Shown here piece after piece: positions 25,807-34,280 of a stretch of DNA of 62,985 nucleotides. This stretch comes from an uncultured Pseudomonadales bacterium. Its GTDB lineage: Bacteria; Pseudomonadota; Gammaproteobacteria; Pseudomonadales; Azotimanducaceae. A model generated the notes under the pieces. The model was not told the DNA's origin and did not search any database. It saw nothing but the letters and a program-made list of their open reading frames with translations. The stretch spans positions 1 through 62,985 of the forward strand of contig CAMYJX010000018.1 of NCBI GenBank assembly GCA_947258825.1, given 5' to 3'. Both the position numbers and the translations under genes were made by a program. The first letter of the stretch is position 1. Each line of letters begins with the position of its first letter.

Positions 25807-26182
25807 CACGCGGCCTAGAATCTGCTGGCAAGCGAAAGTCCTCGACGACAGACCAGCAGCCAGGCTTCTCCCAGCCTCATTAACCCGCGTTGATGCAGGC
25901 TCGGATGATTGCCAAAACTCGACAGCACTGACCGCTACACCTACAAGCGCCATTGGTCAGAAGAAACCCCACTCTATTCGATCGTCGAGACCCACTACCC
26001 GAAGTTTCTCGCCACGAGCATCTTGTTGCCTTCAGCTGCAAGCGCCGGGGTTTTCCTTTGCCGGGGAATTGCCGGATGATGCCCTGCCGAACCCGGTGAG
26101 GAGACACGATGACGCGCGACCCTGATTCACCCCTGCCCGAGCAATGCCCCTGCCGTAGCCGGCCGGGCGGGCGTCGCCCCGG
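25807..26182. other. Gene-poor stretch upstream of the potassium channel
   Basis: No gene or structured repeat recognised. The last ~100 bases before GTG 26183 are GC-rich and should include the channel promoter, but no clear elements can be named. Confidence 0.4.
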
Positions 26183-27928
26183 GTGACTAAATCTGACGGC
26201 AAGAAGAAAGCAGCGTCCGTCTGGGAAAACCCGGGTACGCGCTTTGTGAACGCATTTCTGCATCGCATGTCCTCGGCGCTCAAACAGCGTAATTTTCGTG
26301 CGCTTTTGCGTTTCATGGTCACACTTGCGGGCCTGGTTACCGGCTTCTCCATGATCTTTCAGGTGCTGATGGCCTATGAGGGCCAGCAGCATTCCTGGGT
26401 CACCGGCTTTTACTGGACGCTGTCGACCATGTCCACGCTGGGTTATGGTGATATCAGCTTCGTCACCGATCCGGGACGTGTGTTCTCGATCCTCGTGTTG
26501 CTGTCAGGCATCGTCTTCATGCTGGTGCTGCTGCCATTCACGTTCATCGAGCTGTTCTACGAACCCTGGATGGAAGCGCGTGCGGTCAGCCTTTTGCCGC
26601 GCCGTGTCCCCGCCGACATGCACGGCCATGTCATCCTCACCTTCTTCGGTCCGGTCGCCAGCGCGTTGATCGACAAGTTGACGCAATTCAACTATCCCTA
26701 CGTCGTGATCCTGCCGGAAGCCGAGGAGGTGACCCATCTCGGGGATCGCGGCATCCATGCGATTTACGGAGAGCTGAACGATCCGGATACCTATGTGCGC
26801 GCCCGGGTCGAGCATGCGGCGCTGGTCGCGACCACCCGCCCGGATATCGTCAATACCTCGGTGGTGTTCACCGTCCGCGGCATCACGGACAAGACCCCGG
26901 TCATCGCCACTGCCCGCGACGCCGCTTCGGTGGAAATTCTGAAGCTGGCAGGCTGCACCCGGGTGCTGGACATCACCCATCTGATGGCGGAAGCCCTGGC
27001 CAGAAGAGCCATCGGCGGCAACCAGTTCAGCCACGTGATCGGCAAGATCGACGATCTTCTGATTGCCGAAGTCGACTCCAACCGGACAACGTTGGTGGGC
27101 AAGGGTTACCTGCAGGCGCAGTGGGAAACCAGCGTGAGCATCGTCGGCTTCTGGGCGCGGGGAAACTTTCAGATCGGCCAGCCGGAAAGCACCATCGAGG
27201 AGAATACCGTGCTTGTCATGGCGGGCTCGCGGCAGCAGCTCAGCGAGTTCGATCAACGCTATCGAGCCGATACCGGGCCTACTCAGACCAAGCCTGTCAT
27301 CATCATCGGCGGCGGGCGCGTCGGACGCTCCACCGCGGCGGCCCTCAAACGCCGGGGAATCGACTACTGCATCGTCGAGCAGCTGGTGGAACGGATACCG
27401 TATACGGAAAATTACATACTGGGTTCCGGTGCCGACAAAGCCGTGCTGCAGCGGGCGGGCATCGAAGAGGCACCGACGGTCATCATCACGCCGCGCGACG
27501 ATGAAACCAACATCTACCTGGCCATTTTTTGCCGGCTGTTGCGCCCGGACGTGCAGATAATCAGTCGCGCAACCTTGGATCGCAACGTGGCGGCACTGCA
27601 TCGCGCCGGGTGCGATATCGTCATGTCCTATGCGTCCATGGGCTCCAACGCTATGTTCAATCTGCTGCAGCGCAGCGACCTGCTGATGGTCGCGGAAGGT
27701 CTCGACGTGTTCAAAGTCCGGGTACCCAAGGAGCTGGCAGGCAAAACGTTGGCGGAATCCAATGTTCGCCAACGTACAGGCTGCAGCGTCATCGGCATCG
27801 ACAGCCACGACAGAACCGAGACCAATCCCGGGCCAGACTCGATACTGCCCGCTGACGGCGAGATCGTACTGATCGGCACCCCGGCGGGAGAGACCGAGTT
27901 TCTCAGATTATTTCCGGCCGGGTATTGA
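26183..27928 (+). CDS. Potassium channel with two RCK (TrkA-N) domains
   Basis: A 581-residue K+ channel/NAD-binding protein. One hydrophobic segment (FMVTLAGLVTGFSMIFQVLM) precedes a pore loop with the K+ filter in STLGYGDISF, followed by the inner helix VFSILVLLSGIVFMLVLLPF. Two RCK domains follow: the first starts HGHVILTFFGPVASALIDKL (degenerate Rossmann), the second TKPVIIIGGGRVGRSTAAAL with an intact GxGxxG. A TrkA-C-like domain ends the protein (VFKVRVPKELAGKTLAESNV). Cytoplasmic nucleotide or ion binding probably gates it. The GTG at 26183 gives the longest frame; ATG 26267 is an alternative. Confidence 0.9.
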   Translation: MTKSDGKKKAASVWENPGTRFVNAFLHRMSSALKQRNFRALLRFMVTLAGLVTGFSMIFQVLMAYEGQQHSWVTGFYWTLSTMSTLGYGDISFVTDPGRVFSILVLLSGIVFMLVLLPFTFIELFYEPWMEARAVSLLPRRVPADMHGHVILTFFGPVASALIDKLTQFNYPYVVILPEAEEVTHLGDRGIHAIYGELNDPDTYVRARVEHAALVATTRPDIVNTSVVFTVRGITDKTPVIATARDAASVEILKLAGCTRVLDITHLMAEALARRAIGGNQFSHVIGKIDDLLIAEVDSNRTTLVGKGYLQAQWETSVSIVGFWARGNFQIGQPESTIEENTVLVMAGSRQQLSEFDQRYRADTGPTQTKPVIIIGGGRVGRSTAAALKRRGIDYCIVEQLVERIPYTENYILGSGADKAVLQRAGIEEAPTVIITPRDDETNIYLAIFCRLLRPDVQIISRATLDRNVAALHRAGCDIVMSYASMGSNAMFNLLQRSDLLMVAEGLDVFKVRVPKELAGKTLAESNVRQRTGCSVIGIDSHDRTETNPGPDSILPADGEIVLIGTPAGETEFLRLFPAGY

Positions 27929-28157
27929 TGCTCGCACACAATCAGGACGGTTCGAGAACGTATCCTGGGCTCGCATTCCGAGTGCCTCTGATCCCCCGGA
28001 ACGATCGCTGGAATTGCGCAGCCAGCCGTTCCGATCGGTTGAGCGTCGCGGTACTGCTGATCTTCCCGCTCCTGCTCTGCTCGCAACCCCGGGCATAAGA
28101 AGAATAACCGCCCGAAACGTGGTGGTTGCGAGGTAGGAATTAATGCCGCAACGCCTC

Positions 28158-28270
28158 CGTCCAGAATCCAAAACTGGTAGGATTTCGACAATTTTTTAAC
28201 CCTACCAATATCCTACCTGTCGCGCAGGGGCCACCTCGCCAGTGGGGTCACCGGCTCACTAACTCTCTGA
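28158..28270. repeat. GGTAGGAT-hairpin block, copy 1
   Basis: Contains ggtaggat (28176) and atcctacc (28210) as inverted arms around an A/T-rich middle and an extra ccctacc. It then reads through a cag-rich linker to ggctcactaactctctga. The same order occurs at 45922-46034, and in both places a tRNA-Asn 3'-end repeat follows within about 16 bases. The rest of 27929-28157 has no recognisable gene. Confidence 0.65.
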
Positions 28271-28284
28271 AAAAAATGGGAAAA

Positions 28285-28376
28285 ATGGCTCCGCCTGCTG
28301 GGATCTCTGGCCGCCACGCGGTGGCAACCACGTTGCAGGCGCCCGCGGCTTCCTGAAGGAACCCGCTGATTAACAG
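28285..28376. repeat. tRNA-Asn 3'-end repeat, variant copy 3
   Basis: Starts atggctccgcctgctggg and ends acccgctgattaacag as in the tRNA gene. Between them lies an enlarged version of the substituted T-arm (tctctggccgccacgcggtg, caaccacgttgcaggcgccc, gcggcttcctgaagga). It is followed directly by repeat R2 and then by higBA module 2. Confidence 0.8.
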
Positions 28377-28507
28377 CGGCTCCACCTAGGACAAATAGCA
28401 GCAGAAAATGCGGGCTACATCGCGGATGTCCAACGATTCCAATCCGTGGTGTACTCCAACCCCACAGAATCTGCACGGTTGGAAGCCATCCTCTGCCTAT
28501 CAATATC
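28377..28507. repeat. Island repeat R2, copy 2
   Basis: The best-preserved copy. On the plus strand it encodes an uninterrupted frame RLHLGQIAAENAGYIADVQR, then FQSVVYSNPTESARLEAILC. Copies at 17484 and 36311 keep parts of the same frame (NPTESARxERISRL). It may be the edge of a once-coding gene carried by the element. I cannot identify the protein. Confidence 0.6.
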
Positions 28508-28661
28508 CGACCGGTTCAATCCGAAAAAATCAGATGACCTGGTATGCAGGCAACGTCGTGATCCGGGAAATCTCCGATCTATCCATTTTCCAAGCCAACT
28601 GCTTACTTCTCTTCGGGACAATCTCTGTCTCATTCTCCCTTGCAGGTAACAGCACGGTTAT

Positions 28662-28684
28662 TTACACTATACCGCATAGTGTAA
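28662..28684. promoter_or_regulatory. Putative HigA operator (TTACACTAT inverted repeat)
   Basis: ttacactat and atagtgtaa form perfect 9-base arms separated by accgc, ending 12 bases before the higB start. Position and symmetry fit an antitoxin operator, and the A/T-rich arms could overlap the -10 region. Confidence 0.7.
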
Positions 28685-28696
28685 TAGCAACAGCAG

Positions 28697-28993
28697 ATGA
28701 TAACGCGCCTCAAGGGCAAGGTTGCCAAAGACATCTGGACGACTAATCAATCCAAAACCTTACCCAGAGAGCTCTGGATGCGAGCCAAAGCGCTACTGAC
28801 GATCATGCATTCAACTGCGACGCTGGACGATCTTCGGATAAAAGGGCAGCCACCCAGTATCAGGCTTCACAAGTTGCGTGGTGACCGGCGAGATTATTGG
28901 AGTGTCACAATCAAACTGCCATGGTGCATTACATTCAAATTCAAGAACGGTGCGTTTTCAGACGTGACGATTGAGAACTACCATCGAGGATAA
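28697..28993 (+). CDS. higB: HigB-type toxin (TA module 2)
   Basis: A 98-residue RelE-superfamily toxin: MITRLKGKVAKDIWTT at the start, then MRAKALLTIMHSTATLDDLR, then the core RGDRRDYWSVTIKLPWCITF and the C-terminal VTIENYHRG. The order toxin-antitoxin and the C-terminal Y-H-R-G ending match HigB. It is not closely similar to module 1, so the two are independent acquisitions and not a recent duplication. An operator-like inverted repeat precedes it. Confidence 0.88.
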   Translation: MITRLKGKVAKDIWTTNQSKTLPRELWMRAKALLTIMHSTATLDDLRIKGQPPSIRLHKLRGDRRDYWSVTIKLPWCITFKFKNGAFSDVTIENYHRG

Positions 28994-28995
28994 TT

Positions 28996-29256
28996 ATGAT
29001 TAGCAATCCTCTACCTCTACATCCTGGCAAAGTGCTGGCCGAAGTTTATATGGCCGAAATGGGACTCAACCAAACGGATCTAGCAAAACTTTGTGGATGC
29101 TCTCCTCGCAAGATCAACGAGATCGTAAACGGCAAACGAGGCATATCGCCCGCGTTTGCGATCGTTCTCGAGTCTGTTCTTAGTACGAGCGCCGAGATGT
29201 GGGTGCGGATGCAGGCAGAGTACGACCTTTGGGAAGCACGCCAGGAAGTTGCCTGA
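28996..29256 (+). CDS. higA: HigA antitoxin, XRE family (TA module 2)
   Basis: An 86-residue HigA with LHPGKVLAEVYMAEMGLNQT, the HTH LAKLCGCSPRKINEIVNGKR and the HigA tail SAEMWVRMQAEYDLWEA. It starts 2 bases after the toxin stop. Expected to neutralise its toxin and repress through the inverted repeat at 28662. Confidence 0.92.
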   Translation: MISNPLPLHPGKVLAEVYMAEMGLNQTDLAKLCGCSPRKINEIVNGKRGISPAFAIVLESVLSTSAEMWVRMQAEYDLWEARQEVA

Positions 29257-29394
29257 CCCTAATAGAGCGTTTCCATCTTCTGGAATAGCTCTCCGAATCC
29301 AGCTTCGTACCGATGGGATTTTCCGGTGAACTTGGTCCGACGTATGCACAGAACTCTACCACTTTAATTTCGTCTGGCTTTAAGCCCGCGTAGA

Positions 29395-29440
29395 AATGAC
29401 CCAGCCAGTGGACCCAACCGGCCACTAACTCTCTGAAATA
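29395..29440. repeat. Tail of the GGTAGGAT-block repeat
   Basis: Reads cccagccagtggacccaacc and then ggccactaactctctgaaat. This matches the right part of the block at 45922-46034 (cagccagtggacccatgggc, tcactaactctctga). It lies about 140 bases after higBA module 2 and is followed by the IS481 remnant. The stretch 29257-29520 has no gene. Confidence 0.55.
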
Positions 29441-29520
29441 TTTGGTGAGCTAACCGACACATAGGTAACACCTAATACCGAAGACATGGGTTACACATTA
29501 CAGGCATTTGGGGGACCCAA

Positions 29521-30527
29521 ATGCCCTGGAAGGAGTGTAACCGTACGGAAGAGCGGCTTAAGTTTGTTGCCCTACCCGCAGGGTAGGCCGGCTACTCGCA
29601 GGAGAGAAGATGACATCTGTGTGCCGAGAGTTCGGGATATCCCGGAAGACCGGTTACAAGATCTTCAGTCGATACAAAGAGTTAGGTCTCGATGGCCTTT
29701 ACGACCAGAGTCGCCGGCCACTGCGTTATGCCAACCAGCTGCCGTTTCAGGTGGAAAGTCGAATCCTCGCCATCAAAAAGGAGCGGCCCATCTGGGGTGC
29801 AGCGAAGATCCGCGAGAAGCTGATCCGCGAGTATCCCCAGATTCGAACACCTGCCAAAAGCACCGTGCACGCCGTTCTAGAGCAGCACGGCCTGGTCAAA
29901 CGGCGCAAACGTCGCAGATGCCGGGCTCAAGGCACACCGCTGAACAATGTCCATCGGCCTAATGCGTTGTGTTGCGCCGACTACAAAGGCGAGTTCAAAC
30001 TCGGCAACAAGCGTTACTGCTATCCCTTGACCATCACCAATTACCGCACCCGCTATCTGCTCGCCTGTGATGCCCTGGACTCCACCAAGGAAGATTATGC
30101 CTTCACCGTCTTCGAGCGAACCTTCAAGGACTTCGGTCTGCCCAACGCCATCCGCACCGACAACGGCATTCCCTTCAGCTCTCGCACCGCTTTCTTCGGC
30201 CTGTCTCGTCTGGCGGTCTGGTGGCTACCGCTCGGGATCGCCATAGAACGCATCAAGCCGGGTAATCCTCAGCAGAATGGACGTCATGAACGCATGCATC
30301 TGACCTTGAAACAGGAAGCCACCAAGCCGGCCTCATTCAACTTCCTGCAGCAGCAGGAACGCTTCGACGACTTCATGGAAATCTACAACAACGACCGGCC
30401 ACGCCAGGCGCTCAACATGAAGTTTCCCGGCGAGGTGTCTACACCCTCACCCCGCGCGTTCCGTCAACCAGAGCCGCGCAAGTATCCGTTTCACGATCGC
30501 ACCATCCGGGTCACCCGGCCACCATAG
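29521..30527 (+). mobile_element. IS481-family transposase, inactivated
   Basis: The DDE transposase starts normally at ATG 29521 (MPWKECNRTEERLKFVA). It is broken by about 16 extra bases forming the palindrome ctacccgcagggtag, which put a stop in frame, and resumes at RLLAGEKMTSVCREFGISRK. The remaining 305 codons contain the HTH, the KRRKRRRCRAQGTPL linker and the catalytic core (ADYKGEFKLGNKRYCYPLTI; IRTDNGIPFSS with the second Asp; NPQQNGRHERMHLTLKQE with the Glu). The last ~65 residues of the family are missing; the frame ends where a thiolase remnant begins. Terminal inverted repeats could not be delimited. Confidence 0.88.
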
Positions 30528-30705
30528 GCGTTGTCACCCTCCCAGATAAACTGTTCCGCCGTGCCCTCTCCAGTCAGCCCGAGGGCTTCGTAGGTGAGGA
30601 GTTCGTTAACGGTGAAGCAGTCGTGCAGCTCACAAACCTGAATGTCTTTCGGACCGACGCCTGCCTGCTCGTTGCCGGTGGGGCAAGCAAACTCGGATCC
30701 GGGGC
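30520..30705 (-). pseudogene. SCP2-type thiolase, C-terminal remnant
   Basis: The minus strand encodes AGVGPKDIQVCELHDCFTVN, then ELLTYEALGLTGEGTAEQFI and WEGDNAYGGR. The ELHDCF motif with the catalytic histidine, and the NELLTYEALGL stretch, are typical of lipid-transfer-protein (SCP-x) thiolases of steroid or fatty-acid breakdown. The frame is cut at its 3' side by the IS481 remnant and has no 5' part. It is a gene fragment left by rearrangement. Confidence 0.75.
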
Positions 30706-30729
30706 CTATGCGCGATATGTCATCGCATA

Positions 30730-30893
30730 GGACTTTGGAGCCGCCGCTGGCCCCTTGCTGGGGTGGGTGGCGGTTGCCCTTTTTGACGATTCCTTATACT
30801 CACTGGCCATTGGCGGCGGATGTTTTCTGCTCGGTACGGGAGCGTTGTTGCTGCACAGGCCACATGGGCCGCCGGGAGCGGCGAACTGCTGAC
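30730..30893 (+). pseudogene. MFS-type transporter, C-terminal remnant
   Basis: The plus-strand frame reads DFGAAAGPLLGWVAVALFDD, then SLYSLAIGGGCFLLGTGALL and LHRPHGPPGAANC before a stop. The glycine/alanine-rich hydrophobic helices resemble the last two membrane segments of a major-facilitator transporter. No upstream part is present. It is a fragment; the family call is tentative. Confidence 0.4.
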
Positions 30894-30953
30894 TAACAGT
30901 CGAGCTGGGATGAGCGTGGTTGAGGACGGCGAGGTACCTGCTCAGGTACCTTC
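30883..30953. repeat. Island repeat R3, copy 1
   Basis: Reads gcggcgaactgctgactaac, then agtcgagctgggatgagcgt, ggttgagg and gaggtacctgctcagg. The part from gagctgggatgag onward resembles 50332-50385 (gagttgggatgagtctggtt, gaggctggtggggtacctg), which lies between a tRNA-Asn-type repeat and vapBC. The first part again ends with the anticodon-stem string ctgactaacag. Confidence 0.5.
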
Positions 30954-31051
30954 TCTACCTGCGCCGGAATAGAGCGGCAGCCGGCGGATCGGTTACAGTA
31001 CGCCGAATTGTCAAAGATAGTAGGCACGGGAGTGTCTGGGGAGATTCCGAA

Positions 31052-34000
31052 GTGGCTCTGACTTGCCGTACCTGCAACGCCGTCGCGAGTGCAGATGCAG
31101 CGTTCTGCGCGTCCTGCGGTACCGCGCTATCGACCCCTCCGGCGGAACGTCGCCTGATCACCGTCGTCTTCTTCGATCTGGTGGGCTCGACGTCGCTGTC
31201 CGAGATGTTGGATCCTGAAGACATGAGCGAGCTCCTCGATGAGTACCAGGCGTGTTGCGTCGAGGCGGTGGAAAGCGCCGGCGGCAGTATCCAGCAATAC
31301 CTGGGGGACGGCGTCCTCTCTTACTTCGGGTACCCGGAGGCGCATGAAGACGACGCACGCAGGGCGGTTCTGGCCGCCCTCCAGGTTGTCGACTCGGTAG
31401 CTCGAATTGAAGCACCTGCCGGAGTGCCTGCCATCGCCGCCAGGGCGGGTATTCACACGGGTCTCGTACTCGTTGGCGAAGTGGGGAGAGGCAGACGCAG
31501 GGAGAACCTCGCCATAGGCCACACCCCGAATGTGGCAGCTCGCGTGGAGGGAGAGGCCGGCCCTCACCAGGTAGCGATCACCTCCGCGACGCTCAAGTTG
31601 GTTGAGGGGTACTTCGAAACAGAAGACATGGGCGGGGTGGAACTCAAGGGCGTGAAGGAGAACGTCGGACTCCATCTGGTCCTTGCTCAGACTGATGTGG
31701 AGCGCCGCTTCGAGGTGGCCGAGAAGCATGGGCTGACGCCTTTCATCGGCCGCAACGCTAATCTGGAAATCATCACCACGTGCTGGCAAGACGCGGAGCT
31801 CGGGAAAGGAAATGCGCTCCTTCTCGTTGGAGAACCCGGCATTGGAAAATCGCGACACGTCCAGATCGCACGAAAGCTCGCGGAGCGTGCGTCAATCATG
31901 GAGTGTTTTTGCCACCCAGACCTCAAAAACAGTCCGCTGCACCCCTTTACGCGGTCGTTTGTTGATCTGTTCGGCCTGCTCGAGAGCGATGATCCGTCGG
32001 GCAGATTCGCCAAGATCCGTGAGTATGCGGGGCGCCTCGGGCTCGGGGGTGACGAGGATCTCAGCCTTCTCTGCAACCTGACGTCAGTTGTGCCACCGGC
32101 TGAGCACCCACCCCTGGGTATGAGCGCGACGCGCCAGTATCAGAGAACGCTCGAGTTAGTTGTGGCGCTCATTAATACGCTCAGCAGCGACGAACCGCTG
32201 CTGTTAATCTTGGAAGACCTGCACTGGGCGGACCCGTCGACGCTCGATGCTCTGGGTATGCTGCTTGGCGTAGCGAGCGATACCCCGCTCCTGTTTATCG
32301 CGACCGCCCGGCCTGAATTCCTGTGTCCGTGGGCGGAGCACCCCGACCTGCGCATACTGAATCTCCAGCGCCTAGGCGAGACCGAGGTAAAGGAGATGAT
32401 CCTGAGCCTATCGGGAGGCAAGCCGCTTCCTTCCGAGGTTACAGAGGCTCTGGTCGAACGCTGCGAGGGCGTCCCGCTGATCGTGGAAGAGCTGACGAAG
32501 GCGGTGTTGGCCTCGGAGCTTCTGGTGATGGACGATCAGCAGCTGTCGGTCCGTGGGTCTCTGGACGATCACGTCATCCCATCCACGCTCCAGGAGTCTC
32601 TGATCGCCCGCCTCGACAGTCTGGGCGACAGCAAGCAACTGGCGCAGATCGCCGCCGTTATCGGGAAGAGCTTTCCGGTAGAGCTGCTCAGGACGGTCAC
32701 CGATCTTCCGGAGAGTGAGTTTGAGTCTTCGCTCACGGGACTGCTCGATGCAGACTTCGTGCAGGCAGAGGCGGATGGGTTCGTATTCAAGCACGCGCTC
32801 CTTCGGGATGCGGCGTATGACTCGGTCCCGCGAGCGCGTCGGCGTGAACTTCACTCTCGGGTCGCCCGGACCTACGAGTCGCTTGCCGAACACATGGTCC
32901 AGGCGCATCCCGAGCTCATAGCGCATCACTACAGCGCGGGTGGTGATCAGGAGAGAGCGGCTCAGCTCTGGCTCCTTGCCGGTCAAACGGCGCTTCGCCG
33001 CAATGCGCAGGTCGAGGCAGCGGAGCTGCTGCGTACCGCCCTGGCGGCTCTGGAAGGCCAGCCCGATTCACCAGAGCGGAATCTGACAGAGCTCGATGTC
33101 GTCATGACCTTGGGTCCAGCTCTGATTAACGCGCTGGGCTACAACGCCCCCGAAGTTGAGACGGTGTGCCTGCGTGCCCTGGAGCTGTGTTCAGTAGTGG
33201 GCGATGTTCCGCAGAGGGTGCCGGCGCTGATCAATCACTGGGGCTTCCTGTGTTCCCGTGCACGCCATTACGACGCGCTGGCACTGTCGGCGACGATCAT
33301 GGAATTCGCGGAGGCAGCGCAGAGCGACGACCTGCTGCTCGAAGGTAACCTGTGCGTCGGAATCTCTAACCTCTATGTGGGCAACCTCGAAGTCGCCAAG
33401 ACTGCCTTTGAGCGGGTAACTGCTTTGTACGACCGAGAGGCGCACACAGGTCATCGATTCCAGTATGGCAATGATCCAGCGTCCATCGCGCTCTCCTATC
33501 TGTCGCTAATCCACTGGTTCCTCGGCGATGAGGAGCGTTCAAAGGATCTGTCCAGGGAATCGGAAGGGTTCGCTCGAAGCCTGAACCACCCGTTCACCGA
33601 GGCTTTCGCGCTGGGGAACGTCATTCACCACCGGATCTTATGCAGCGACTTCGTAGCGGCGGGTCGGGTTCTCCAGGAGACCTTTGACCTGTGCGAACGG
33701 GAGGCCATTCCGGCCATTGTTCCCGGCGTCATGGCGGCTTATCTGCAGGCGGCAAGTGGGGACCCAGCGGCGCCAGAGGCGTTGAAGGGGACTGTCGACT
33801 TCTCGCGACTCGTCGGTTTTATGCTCCTCCTGCCTTACATCGAAGCCATCCAGGCCGACGCGCTGTCGGCGCGCGGTGACCACGCAGAGGCAGAGGCGCT
33901 CCTCGCTGCCAGTCTGGATGCGATGAACACAACCGGTGAACGCTGGGCAGAAGCGGAGATTCATCGTCTCCACGGCCAGATTCTCGAGCGCCGAGGTGCC

Positions 34001-34135
34001 GCCGCGGCGGAAATCGAGGACGCCTATCGTCTTGCTGTGGAAAGTGCACGCCGCATGGGTGCGCGCGGCTGGAAAGCGCGCGCTGAAAACAGCCGTGCAC
34101 GTTGGCTGGAATCGCCCCTTCAAGGCGGAGGCTAG
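31052..34135 (+). CDS. Class III adenylate/guanylate cyclase-ATPase-TPR protein
   Basis: A large signalling protein of about 1027 residues. A zinc ribbon (LTCRTCNAVASADAAFCASC) is followed by a class III cyclase domain (RLITVVFFDLVGSTSLSEML with a metal Asp; QYLGDGVLSYFGYPEAHEDD with the second). Next comes an AAA/STAND-type ATPase with Walker A GEPGIGKSRH and Walker B LLLILEDLHWADP, then about 400 residues of TPR-like helices. The cyclase probably makes cAMP under control of the ATPase-TPR module, whose ligand is unknown. GTG 31052, preceded by GGGGAG at 8 bases, is preferred; the frame is open from 30920. Domain order is typical of the family. Confidence 0.88.
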   Translation: MALTCRTCNAVASADAAFCASCGTALSTPPAERRLITVVFFDLVGSTSLSEMLDPEDMSELLDEYQACCVEAVESAGGSIQQYLGDGVLSYFGYPEAHEDDARRAVLAALQVVDSVARIEAPAGVPAIAARAGIHTGLVLVGEVGRGRRRENLAIGHTPNVAARVEGEAGPHQVAITSATLKLVEGYFETEDMGGVELKGVKENVGLHLVLAQTDVERRFEVAEKHGLTPFIGRNANLEIITTCWQDAELGKGNALLLVGEPGIGKSRHVQIARKLAERASIMECFCHPDLKNSPLHPFTRSFVDLFGLLESDDPSGRFAKIREYAGRLGLGGDEDLSLLCNLTSVVPPAEHPPLGMSATRQYQRTLELVVALINTLSSDEPLLLILEDLHWADPSTLDALGMLLGVASDTPLLFIATARPEFLCPWAEHPDLRILNLQRLGETEVKEMILSLSGGKPLPSEVTEALVERCEGVPLIVEELTKAVLASELLVMDDQQLSVRGSLDDHVIPSTLQESLIARLDSLGDSKQLAQIAAVIGKSFPVELLRTVTDLPESEFESSLTGLLDADFVQAEADGFVFKHALLRDAAYDSVPRARRRELHSRVARTYESLAEHMVQAHPELIAHHYSAGGDQERAAQLWLLAGQTALRRNAQVEAAELLRTALAALEGQPDSPERNLTELDVVMTLGPALINALGYNAPEVETVCLRALELCSVVGDVPQRVPALINHWGFLCSRARHYDALALSATIMEFAEAAQSDDLLLEGNLCVGISNLYVGNLEVAKTAFERVTALYDREAHTGHRFQYGNDPASIALSYLSLIHWFLGDEERSKDLSRESEGFARSLNHPFTEAFALGNVIHHRILCSDFVAAGRVLQETFDLCEREAIPAIVPGVMAAYLQAASGDPAAPEALKGTVDFSRLVGFMLLLPYIEAIQADALSARGDHAEAEALLAASLDAMNTTGERWAEAEIHRLHGQILERRGAAAAEIEDAYRLAVESARRMGARGWKARAENSRARWLESPLQGGG

Positions 34136-34280
34136 CGCCGCCCCACCAACCTTTGGATCATAAAGCTGATCGCGGCTGGCTCATTCCAAAAGCCGCCGAT
34201 CGGGTGTATCTTGATTCGCTTCCCGCTCGTCTGAGGTCTGCAGTATCGGGCGTTGGAGCAGATTCCGATAAGGAGAAACT

